Assembly (NCBI RefSeq): GCF_019218265.1
Contig: NZ_JAHUZE010000001.1
Coordinates: forward strand, 682,001 to 746,000
Source of the DNA: Maritimibacter dapengensis
GTDB taxonomy: Bacteria > Pseudomonadota > Alphaproteobacteria > Rhodobacterales > Rhodobacteraceae
DNA length: 64,000 nt
Direction of reading: 5' to 3'
The notes beneath the pieces were generated by a model. The model was not told where the DNA came from and did not search any database. It worked only from the letters and a program-made list of their open reading frames with translations. Both the position numbers and the translations under genes were made by a program. Positions 33,477 to 41,389 of this stretch are shown in pieces. Positions within the stretch are counted from its first letter, which is position 1. Each line of letters starts with the position of its first letter.

Positions 33477-33865
33477 AGGCAACTCCCGATATAGAAGGCA
33501 GGGGCGGCGACGAAGAGCACCCCGATGGCGGAAATGATCGAGAGCAGCCAGCCGGCATGTCCGAGGAACTCGCGGCGGTGTTCGGTCGTGGGCGCGTCAT
33601 GGACGTCGTCGTAATCGTCGAGGAAATCCCACTGCTTCCACGCCCGCCAGCCGATGACCACGATCAGGGCAAGCGCCGCGGCGGTGGCGAGTGCGATGCC
33701 CAGACGCGCCTCGTCCGGGCCGCCGAAGCGGGCGCAGGACAGCGCCGTCCAGGCGTACACGCCCGCGAAATGCAGTGACCACACCACGGGCGCCGCGATC
33801 ATGTGCCAGATGCTGCGGTGGCGGTAGGGAGGCGGGTCGTCGGGCTTGTCCTCGATCCGGGTCAT
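33473..33865 (-). CDS. Small three-helix membrane protein in the oxidase cassette
   Basis: A 130-residue protein: a charged Pro-rich N-terminus, then three hydrophobic segments (APVVWSLHFAGVYAW; IALATAAALALIVVIGW; WLLSIISAIGVLFVAAPAFY). Conserved-looking His and Cys residues (H32, C44, H103) could touch metal or haem. I recognise no family. Its ATG overlaps the oxidase stop as ATGA, and its stop overlaps the ctaG start. Such a place suggests an oxidase subunit IV-like or assembly role. A longer ORF in this frame runs antisense-like through the oxidase gene and is rejected. Confidence 0.7.
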   Translation of the reverse strand: MTRIEDKPDDPPPYRHRSIWHMIAAPVVWSLHFAGVYAWTALSCARFGGPDEARLGIALATAAALALIVVIGWRAWKQWDFLDDYDDVHDAPTTEHRREFLGHAGWLLSIISAIGVLFVAAPAFYIGSCL

Positions 33866-36450
33866 GACATGGCCCTCGGGACAATGCCGACCAGCGCACA
33901 GGTGACCAGGCAGGTGATGATGAGGAAGTGCCAGAACAGCGTGGTGTTCCACAGGTCCGCGTCGTAGCGCGGGGTGAGCTTGCCGAAAATCGACCCGGCG
34001 AGGCAATAGCCCTGCATGATGACCCCGGCGCCGACATGGGCGCAGACCCAGACGACCATCGCCCACATCATTGCCGGGTAGACATGTTCGGTCGGGGCGA
34101 GACCGGGAAGCCGGAGCGCGAAGATCAGAGCTGCGGCGCCGGCGATTGCGAGCAGCGGCGCGAGGCCGAGCAGGACGCGGGCCGCCGTAACTTTCCCCTG
34201 GCGGTTGATGCCACGCGCGATCCGGGTGGCCGCCCAGCTTGCCGAGAACAGAACGGCGGCGAGTGCGACGAGGGCCAGGTTCGCATGTGCGGTGCCTTGA
34301 GGGGGAAAGTCGGGGCGGGCGGTCCAGTAGAAGAAGATGCCGAAGACGAGGCTCGCAAAGGCAGTCGCGTCGCCCAGCATCGTGATGAAGACGCCCCACC
34401 AGCCGGGCGCTTTGGCACCGGAAACGTAGGTGGGCAAGCGCAGGTTCAGGCCGACGTCCTTGACCGGGGTCTTCGGCACCTGCGCCGTCGAGGTCCAGAG
34501 CCAGTAGATGATCGACGCGATTGCGAGCACGCCGCAGACGATGGCGGGCGGGTACATGTGGAAGGTCGGGAAGATGAAGGCCCCGCCCGTGAAGGCGGCG
34601 GCGAGGATCGTGCACCACGCAGGGCCCGTGACCCGTGCGACATGCTGGGGTTCGGCATCGACGGCTGACGTGACCAGCGTTTCACGTAGTCCCTCTTCGG
34701 CGTCGGCGAGGTAGAAACGCCCTTCGTCGAGCCGCTCGATGAACTTCGGCTGGTCCCACAGGGGATAACGCGATGTCACATAGGGCACCGCGCGCACGCC
34801 CCAACCGGGATCGGGAATGTCATGCGCCCATTCCAGCGTGCCGCCATTCCACGGATTGCGTTCGGTCAGGGGTTGGCGCGATTTCGGCCGGATCAGGTCC
34901 CACGCGAAGACGAGGATGCCGGACGCCAGGATGAACGCGCCGACGGTGGAGATCAGGTTGAGCCAGTTCCACCCCATGTCGCCGGAATAGGTGAAAACCC
35001 GGCGCGGCATGCCGATGAGGCCGGTCAGGTGCATCGGCAGGAAACAGATGTTGAAGCCGGTGAAGGTCAGCCAGAAGGAGAGGCGGCACAGCTTTTCCGA
35101 CATCTTCTTCTTCGTGATGAACGGGTAGAAGTAATAGACCCCGGCGACGATGGGGAAGATCATCCCGCCGAAGAGCGTGTAATGCAGGTGTGCGACGATG
35201 AAATAGGTGTCGTGGACCTGCCAGTTGAAGGGCGCGATGGCGAGCATGACGCCGGTCAGTCCACCGGCCGTGAACACGGCGACCGCTCCCGCGATCCAGA
35301 GCATCGGCGCGATCATCTTCACCCGGCCCACCATGAGCGTCGCGACGAAGGCGAACAGCTGCACCCCGGTCGGGATCACCACTGCCTCGGACGCGGCGGA
35401 GAAGAAGCCGAGCGACAGGGACGGCAGGCCCGTGGTGAACATGTGGTGCACCCAAAGACCGAAGCTCAGAAAGCCGGTGCCGACCGCCGACAGCACGATC
35501 CACGAGTAGCCGACGATCGGACGGCGTGCAGCGGTGGGGATGACCATCGCGGCGATGGCGATGGAGGGCAGGAAGACGATGTAGACTTCCGGGTGGCCGA
35601 AGATCCAGAAGAGATGCTGCCAGAGCATCGGATCACCGCCGCGCTCCGGATCGAAGAACGGCCAGTCGAAGGAACGCTGCATCTCGAACAGGAAATCGCC
35701 CGCGATCAGGGGCGGGAATGCGAAGAGGATCATCGCGCCGACGACGAGGACATACCACGCGTAGAGCGGCATCAGGTTGATGCGCATTCCCGGCGGGCGG
35801 CATTTGACGACGCCGACGATCAATTCGACCGCGGCGGCGATGGAGGCGACCTCGATAAACGACAGGCCGAGAAGCCAGATGTCGCTGCCAGGTCCCTCGG
35901 CTTCGGTCGCGAGCGGCGGATACATGAACCAGCCTGAGTTGGGGGCGATGCCGAAGAGGACCGAGCTCAGGACGAAGATGCCGCCGACGAGGAAGGACCA
36001 GAACCCGTAGGCCGAGAGACGCGGAAACGGCATGTCGCGCGCGCCGAGGAAGGCGGGGAGCAGCAGGATCGAGATCGCCTCGAACATGGGCACGGCGAAG
36101 AGGAACATCATCGCCGAGCCATGCATCGTGAAGAACTGGTTGAAGCGTTCGGCGGAGAGGAAATCGTTTTCCGGCACCGCGAGTTGCACCCGCATGAGAA
36201 GCGCCAGAACCCCGGCGGCCAGCATGAACGCGAAGGCGGTCAGAGAATACCATGCCCCGACTTCGGAGTTGTTGACCGCTGACCAATACCGTAACCCCGT
36301 CGGCTGCTTCCACGCCGCGCGCAACCGGTCCTCGCGCGCCTTCTTGAGGCCGGGATCGACCGGGGTGTCCAGCATCTCTTCGGTGGGCGGATAGGTGCCC
36401 TCGGGCTCCGCCACGTGAAAGGCGCTTTGCTGTGTTCTGGTCTCGGTCAT
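33862..36450 (-). CDS. Fused cytochrome c oxidase subunit I and III
   Basis: An 862-residue heme-copper oxidase core. Residues about 55-600 are subunit I: haem a ligands H110 and H423, haem a3 ligand H421, CuB ligands H286, H335 and H336, with E288 and Y290 (GHPEVY) present as in A-type oxidases. D139 (ARDMPFPR) keeps the D-channel entry, but the K-channel lysine is replaced by Q364 (PTGVQLF). The rest is subunit III, with GVFITMLGDATAFASLVFG and HVYPAMMW. The fusion resembles caa3 oxidases. ATG 36450 overlaps the coxB stop as ATGA; the 133 codons upstream in frame are rejected as antisense-like. Confidence 0.9.
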   Translation of the reverse strand: MTETRTQQSAFHVAEPEGTYPPTEEMLDTPVDPGLKKAREDRLRAAWKQPTGLRYWSAVNNSEVGAWYSLTAFAFMLAAGVLALLMRVQLAVPENDFLSAERFNQFFTMHGSAMMFLFAVPMFEAISILLLPAFLGARDMPFPRLSAYGFWSFLVGGIFVLSSVLFGIAPNSGWFMYPPLATEAEGPGSDIWLLGLSFIEVASIAAAVELIVGVVKCRPPGMRINLMPLYAWYVLVVGAMILFAFPPLIAGDFLFEMQRSFDWPFFDPERGGDPMLWQHLFWIFGHPEVYIVFLPSIAIAAMVIPTAARRPIVGYSWIVLSAVGTGFLSFGLWVHHMFTTGLPSLSLGFFSAASEAVVIPTGVQLFAFVATLMVGRVKMIAPMLWIAGAVAVFTAGGLTGVMLAIAPFNWQVHDTYFIVAHLHYTLFGGMIFPIVAGVYYFYPFITKKKMSEKLCRLSFWLTFTGFNICFLPMHLTGLIGMPRRVFTYSGDMGWNWLNLISTVGAFILASGILVFAWDLIRPKSRQPLTERNPWNGGTLEWAHDIPDPGWGVRAVPYVTSRYPLWDQPKFIERLDEGRFYLADAEEGLRETLVTSAVDAEPQHVARVTGPAWCTILAAAFTGGAFIFPTFHMYPPAIVCGVLAIASIIYWLWTSTAQVPKTPVKDVGLNLRLPTYVSGAKAPGWWGVFITMLGDATAFASLVFGIFFYWTARPDFPPQGTAHANLALVALAAVLFSASWAATRIARGINRQGKVTAARVLLGLAPLLAIAGAAALIFALRLPGLAPTEHVYPAMMWAMVVWVCAHVGAGVIMQGYCLAGSIFGKLTPRYDADLWNTTLFWHFLIITCLVTCALVGIVPRAMS

Positions 36451-37424
36451 GTCAGCCCCAAAAGGTAGGTCGCCAGCGCGCTGAGGTCCGCGTCGTCCAG
36501 ATGTCCGTAAGCGGGCATGTGCACGCCCGGCTTGATCGCCTCGGGGTCGCGCAGCCAGTCGATCATCGCGGCCTCGGTCATCGGCAGCACCCCGGCGGCG
36601 AGCGTTCTTCGGTCCGCCAGATGTGTGAGGTCGGGGCCGACGAGACCGTCGGCGGGCGTGCCGCGCACGGTGTGGCATCCGCCGCAGCCCTCTGCCGCGA
36701 ACACCTCGCGCCCGCGGATGGACTCGGTCCCTGTCGGAGGTGCCGCCTCTTGCGCCTGTTTGTCCAGCCAGTCGGCGAAGGCCTCCGGCTCCATCACCAC
36801 CGCGCCGAACGCCATGAGTGCATGGCTTTCGCCGCAGAACTCGGTGCATTGGCCGCGGTAGTCGCCGGGCGTTTCCGGCTCCAGCGACATCCGGGTTTCA
36901 CGGCCGGGGATCATGTCGGTTTTCCCACCGAGCGCGGGAATCCAGAGCGAGTGGATCACGCCGTTCGCTGCGAGCTTGATCTCCGAGCGCGACCCCGTGG
37001 GCAGGCGCAGTTCATTCGCGCTGACGATCGGTGTGTCCCAGCCGTCCGGCAGGTATTCGACCCGCCACCACCAGGACTCGCCGACGACCCGCACTGTCAG
37101 CCCGCTCCCCAGATCACGCTGGCGCGGCATTTCCGAGAGCGCGTAGGACAAAAGGACGGCGAGCACGACGGTGGGGAAGACGATGCCGCCGCCGATGATG
37201 AAAAGTTCTGCCGTTCGGCGGGAAAACTCGCGTTCCTTGGCGCGGGAGACGTAGAACAGGATGCCGTTCATCAAAATCCAGAGGACCACCGCACCGCCGA
37301 GCATCCACCAGAAGAGCGTGGCGAGCACCTCTGCATCCCGGCCTGCCGGGTCGAGCACGGATTGCTGGCCGGCGCAGCCGCCGGTCGCGAGGATTGTTAG
37401 GAGGGACACGCGAAAGGGTTTCAC
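36447..37424 (-). CDS. coxB: Cytochrome c oxidase subunit II with haem c domain
   Basis: A 325-residue CoxB/CtaC. It starts with a signal or lipoprotein-like segment (TILATGGCAG), then two membrane helices and the cupredoxin domain. CuA ligands are H158, C193, E195, C197, H201 and M204 (GQCTEFCGESHALM). The C-terminal domain is a fused cytochrome c with CGGCH (C247-H251) and axial M303. That makes it a caa3-type subunit II. GTG 37424 is the best start, with GGGGTGA upstream; GTG 37430 is also possible. First gene of the cassette. Confidence 0.9.
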   Translation of the reverse strand: MKPFRVSLLTILATGGCAGQQSVLDPAGRDAEVLATLFWWMLGGAVVLWILMNGILFYVSRAKEREFSRRTAELFIIGGGIVFPTVVLAVLLSYALSEMPRQRDLGSGLTVRVVGESWWWRVEYLPDGWDTPIVSANELRLPTGSRSEIKLAANGVIHSLWIPALGGKTDMIPGRETRMSLEPETPGDYRGQCTEFCGESHALMAFGAVVMEPEAFADWLDKQAQEAAPPTGTESIRGREVFAAEGCGGCHTVRGTPADGLVGPDLTHLADRRTLAAGVLPMTEAAMIDWLRDPEAIKPGVHMPAYGHLDDADLSALATYLLGLT

Positions 37425-37838
37425 ATTCACCCCGCGCCGTGGGATCTGTGCAAGGTATGACGGGCGGGAGGCGTCATCACGCAGCGGTTCGCTGTTTTGT
37501 GCGATGCTCGCGCCCGTCGAGTCGGTGCGGTCGCGCAGCGCCCGTCGGACCGGTCTCAAGGATCGGCAACGGCGACGTGGTTGTGAAGTCAGGCGAAATC
37601 AATCTCAAAAGCGTCTCCCCGGACTGTCTGGGGGAACACCCATTACGCCGTCTTGCATAACGTGCGACGATCAGGATGAACGACCCGCTCCCGATTGCTC
37701 AACTCCGCGTGAACAGCGTTGGTTCCCGTCCGATGTGAGCGATCGGTCCGTCACCTACGCGCAGGCGCTCATGGTCCGGCCCGGCGCATCAAGGAACCAA
37801 GCATTCCTTCATGCGTTGCCGTTGGAAGGGAGACCCAC
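37425..37838. other. Divergent control region between coxB and fadE
   Basis: About 410 bases with no credible ORF. It must hold the promoters of the oxidase cassette (minus) and the fad operon (plus). A weak dyad TCCCC/GGGGA with a GGACTGTCT loop lies near 37616-37635. I see no clear FadR/FadE-type operator or sigma-70 boxes that would stand up. Confidence 0.4.
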
Positions 37839-40097
37839 ATGACGACCGACCTATCTTTTCGTGCCAGAACCGTGACACGCCCCATATTCAACTGGGCGAA
37901 AAATGCGCTGCCGACGTTGTCGGAAACCGAAAGCGAAGCATTGAACGCAGGCGAAGTCTGGTGGGAGGCGGAGCTGTTTTCCGGCAATCCGGACTGGTCC
38001 AAGCTCGCGGCGGTGAAGCCGCCGGAGTTTTCGGCAGAGGAACAGGCGTTCTTCGACGGGCCTGTGAAGGACCTGTGCGCCATGATCGACGATTGGAAGA
38101 TAAACCACGAGGATGGCGACCTGTCCGCGGAGGTCTGGGACTTCCTGCGCGAACATCGGTTTTTCGGGATGATTATTCCCAAGGATCACGGCGGTCTCGG
38201 CTTCTCGGCATTCGCACATTCGGAAATCGTCCGCTTCATCTCGACGCGGTCGGTGGCGGCTGCCGTCACCGTCATGGTGCCAAACTCGCTTGGCCCCGGC
38301 GAGCTGTTGCACCAGTTCGGCACCGACGAACAAAAGCACCATTGGCTTCCGCGCCTTGCGGATGGGCGGGAGTTGCCCGCTTTCGGTCTGACCAGCGACG
38401 AAGCCGGTTCGGATGCCGGTGCGATGGTGGACGACGGCGTGGTTTGTCACAGCGAGTGGAACGGCGAGAAGGTGCTCGGCATTCGGCTGAACTGGGCGAA
38501 ACGCTACATCACCCTGTCGCCTGTCTGCACGGTTCTGGGCCTTGCGTTCAAACTGCGCGACCCTGACGGGTTGATCGGAGAAACGGAAGACATCGGTATC
38601 ACGTGCGCGCTGGTGCCGACCGATCTGCCGGGGGTCGAAACCGGACGTCGGCACATTCCGTCTTCGACGATGTTCATGAACGGGCCGACGACCGGCAAGG
38701 ACGTGTTCATCCCGCTCGACCACATTATCGGCGGGCAGGAATTTGCAGGCAAAGGGTGGATGATGCTGATGAGCGCGCTTGCGGCAGGGCGTGGCATTTC
38801 GCTCCCCTCGATGGGGTGTGCCGCGATCGCGTTGTCTGCCCACACGACCGGTGCATATTCTCGCATACGTGAGCAATTCGGCCTGCCGATCGGGAAATTC
38901 GGTGGCGTGCAGGAGCGGCTCGGACGGCTGGCCGCCGATGCATATTCGATGGACGCTGCCCGCCGCCTCACCTGCGCCGGTCTGGATGAAGGCCGCGCGT
39001 TGTCGGTGATCTCGGCGATTATGAAGGCGCACGCGACCTTCCGAATGCGTGAGGCGTTGAACGACGCGATGGACGTGCATTCGGGCAAGGCGGTGATCGA
39101 CGGACCCTCGAACTATCTCCTGCCTCTTTACCGTGCGGTGCCCATCGGAATTACAGTCGAGGGGGCGAATATCGTGACCCGCAGCCTGATTATCTTCGGG
39201 CAAGGCGGTATTCGCGCGCATCCGCACATGCTCGACAACATGCTGGCCCTTCAGGAAGAGGATCGCGACACGTCGCTCGCCAAGTTCGACAAATCCTTCT
39301 GGGCGCATGTCGGCCACAGCACGCGGACGGTGTTTCGCAGTTGGGGTCGTGCGTTGACTGGCGGGCGTTTTGCCCCGGTGCCGGATGCGGGCGCGGCGAC
39401 GCCGATTTATCGCACCCTGTCGCGCTGGTCTGCCGCCTATGCCCTGACCGCCGATCTGCTGTTCCTTACGCTTGGCGGGAATTTGAAGCGGATGGAGTTG
39501 ATCACCGGACGGATGGGCGATGTCCTGTCGGAAATGTATATCCTGTCGGCCGCACTGAAGCGGTGGGAAGACGAAGGCCGGCAGAAATCGGACCTGCCGG
39601 TGCTGGAATATGCCGCGGCGGATGCGTTCCACAACATCCAGAGCACTTTGGACGAGGTGGTGACGAACCTACCCGTGAAATGGGCTTCGTGGGCGTTGCG
39701 GCTGTTCGCGATGCCGGGGGCGACCCAGCGCAAACCCGGTGACCGGATTGTCGCGGCCTGCAGCGATCTGCTCTACGCCCCGTCCGATGCGCGCGACCGG
39801 ATCGTCGGACGTCTTGCGAAGGGTTGCAACCGGGATGGCGTCGAAGTGCTGGATGCCTGTTTCGCCAAGGTGACCGAGATGGCCCCGGTGATGAAACGTC
39901 TGCGTGATGCGGACAAGACGCCTGAAGAGGCGCTCGAGGCCGGGCTTATCAGCGATGCCGAGATGTCCGGGATCGAAGAGATGTCGCGGCTGGTGGACGA
40001 GGTCGTTGCCGTCGACGATTACGCGCCAGATGATTTCGCGGCGCTGTTCCCCACCACCACGGGCAACGGTTCGGTGCGTCAGGAGGCTGCTGAATGA
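37839..40097 (+). CDS. fadE: Acyl-CoA dehydrogenase, FadE type
   Basis: A 752-residue FAD-dependent acyl-CoA dehydrogenase of the long bacterial FadE class, first step of beta-oxidation. It has an extended N-terminus, the core dehydrogenase (HRFFGMIIPKDHGGLG; FGLTSDEAGSDAGA; IIGGQEFAGKGWMML), and a C-terminal DUF1974 extension. ATG 37839 is chosen with GGAAGGGAGA upstream; the 40 codons before it are not used. The E. coli enzyme is 814 aa, so this one is somewhat shorter. Its stop overlaps the thiolase start in ATGA. Confidence 0.92.
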   Translation: MTTDLSFRARTVTRPIFNWAKNALPTLSETESEALNAGEVWWEAELFSGNPDWSKLAAVKPPEFSAEEQAFFDGPVKDLCAMIDDWKINHEDGDLSAEVWDFLREHRFFGMIIPKDHGGLGFSAFAHSEIVRFISTRSVAAAVTVMVPNSLGPGELLHQFGTDEQKHHWLPRLADGRELPAFGLTSDEAGSDAGAMVDDGVVCHSEWNGEKVLGIRLNWAKRYITLSPVCTVLGLAFKLRDPDGLIGETEDIGITCALVPTDLPGVETGRRHIPSSTMFMNGPTTGKDVFIPLDHIIGGQEFAGKGWMMLMSALAAGRGISLPSMGCAAIALSAHTTGAYSRIREQFGLPIGKFGGVQERLGRLAADAYSMDAARRLTCAGLDEGRALSVISAIMKAHATFRMREALNDAMDVHSGKAVIDGPSNYLLPLYRAVPIGITVEGANIVTRSLIIFGQGGIRAHPHMLDNMLALQEEDRDTSLAKFDKSFWAHVGHSTRTVFRSWGRALTGGRFAPVPDAGAATPIYRTLSRWSAAYALTADLLFLTLGGNLKRMELITGRMGDVLSEMYILSAALKRWEDEGRQKSDLPVLEYAAADAFHNIQSTLDEVVTNLPVKWASWALRLFAMPGATQRKPGDRIVAACSDLLYAPSDARDRIVGRLAKGCNRDGVEVLDACFAKVTEMAPVMKRLRDADKTPEEALEAGLISDAEMSGIEEMSRLVDEVVAVDDYAPDDFAALFPTTTGNGSVRQEAAE

Positions 40098-41389
40098 ATG
40101 CGCGACACGGGCAGCGCGTCTTTCTCGTCGACGGCGCGAGAACGCCATTCCTCAAGGCGAAGTCCGGTCCCGGTCCGTTCACGCCCGTCGATCTGGCGGT
40201 GCAATGTGGGCGGCCATTGTTGGCGCGGCAGCCATTCGACAGGGCGGCCATCGACCTCGTGATCCTCGGCTGCGTCAATGTCATCGCGGATGAAATGAAC
40301 CCGGCGCGTGTCGCCTCGCTTCGCCTTGGCCTGCCAGAAGCGACCGTCGGATTCTCGGTGCAGATCAACTGCGGGTCGGGGATGCAGAGCATCGACACGG
40401 CCTATCGCTATATCCGCGAGGGGTCGCATCAGATGATACTTGCTGGCGGCACCGAGGCGTTGAGCCATGCCCCGCTGACCCTGCGCCAATCCGCTGTCGA
40501 GTGGTTCGGACGGATGAGCACCGCCAAGGGCCCGGTCGAGCAGGCGCGGGCGATGGCGGGGATCAAGCCTGAGTTCTTCAAGCCAGTGGTGGGGTTGGAG
40601 CGCGGTCTGACCGATCCGATCACCACGCTGAGCATGGGGCAGACCGCCGAAGTCCTTGCGCATCACTTCGGTATCGACCGCGCGTCTGCGGACACCTATG
40701 CGATGCAGAGCCACCATCGCCTTGCCAGCGCCATGTCGGAGGGGCGGCTCGCGGACGAACTGATGCCGGCTTTCGACCGCGACGGCATGGTTTACGATCA
40801 TGATGACGGGGTGCGCCCTGACAGCGATATGGAGGGGCTTTCGAAACCGAAGCCGGTTTTCGAGCCGCCTTACGGCAAGGTCACGGCTGGCAATTCCAGC
40901 CAGATCACGGATGGCGCGAGCTGGTGTATCCTCGCCTCTGAACGCGCCATCGAGGCGCATGGGCTGAGACCGATCGCGGAGATTACCGACAGCGAATGGG
41001 CGGGGCTTGACCCGTCGATCATGGGGCTAGGGCCCGTTCTGTCTGCGACCCCGATCCTGCAACGGCACGGCTATGGCGTCGATGACATCGAGCTTTGGGA
41101 ATTGAACGAGGCCTTCGCGGCACAGGTTCTGTCCTGTCTCGCCGCGTGGAATGACGATGACTTCTGCCGCGACGTGCTTGGCATGGATGGGGCCTTTGGT
41201 CGGATCGACCGGGATCGCTTGAACGTCGATGGCGGGGCGATTTCGCTCGGCCATCCGGTGGGCACCAGCGGCAACCGGATCGTGCTTCACCTCGCCAATG
41301 CGATGAAAGCGCGCGGGGCAAAGCGCGGCATCGCGACCGAATGCATCGGCGGCGGGCTTGGCGGCGCGATGCTTCTGGAGGCCGTGTGA
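40094..41389 (+). CDS. fadI: Acetyl-CoA acyltransferase (thiolase)
   Basis: A 431-residue thiolase that cleaves 3-ketoacyl-CoA to acetyl-CoA and a shortened acyl-CoA. The nucleophile is C93 (NCGSGMQ), H387 lies in GHPVGTSGN and C417 in TECIGGG. The length and fadE-linked order fit the FadI/FadA group. ATG at 40094 is inside the fadE stop (ATGA). Its stop overlaps the next start as TGATG. The FadI versus FadA label is by context. Confidence 0.9.
   Translation: MNARHGQRVFLVDGARTPFLKAKSGPGPFTPVDLAVQCGRPLLARQPFDRAAIDLVILGCVNVIADEMNPARVASLRLGLPEATVGFSVQINCGSGMQSIDTAYRYIREGSHQMILAGGTEALSHAPLTLRQSAVEWFGRMSTAKGPVEQARAMAGIKPEFFKPVVGLERGLTDPITTLSMGQTAEVLAHHFGIDRASADTYAMQSHHRLASAMSEGRLADELMPAFDRDGMVYDHDDGVRPDSDMEGLSKPKPVFEPPYGKVTAGNSSQITDGASWCILASERAIEAHGLRPIAEITDSEWAGLDPSIMGLGPVLSATPILQRHGYGVDDIELWELNEAFAAQVLSCLAAWNDDDFCRDVLGMDGAFGRIDRDRLNVDGGAISLGHPVGTSGNRIVLHLANAMKARGAKRGIATECIGGGLGGAMLLEAV

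Noticed and set aside
34822-35937. Long plus-strand ORF of 371 aa opposite the oxidase gene
   Set aside because: Wholly antisense to subunit I, charge-rich low-complexity text, no family features; a shadow of high-GC coding DNA.
36451-36849. N-terminal extension of the oxidase fusion (133 codons)
   Set aside because: Overlaps coxB out of frame; ATG 36450 gives the ATGA overlap seen for the whole cassette.
37851-39632. 593-aa minus ORF opposite fadE
   Set aside because: Antisense to a complete acyl-CoA dehydrogenase with matched motifs; codon pattern belongs to the plus strand.
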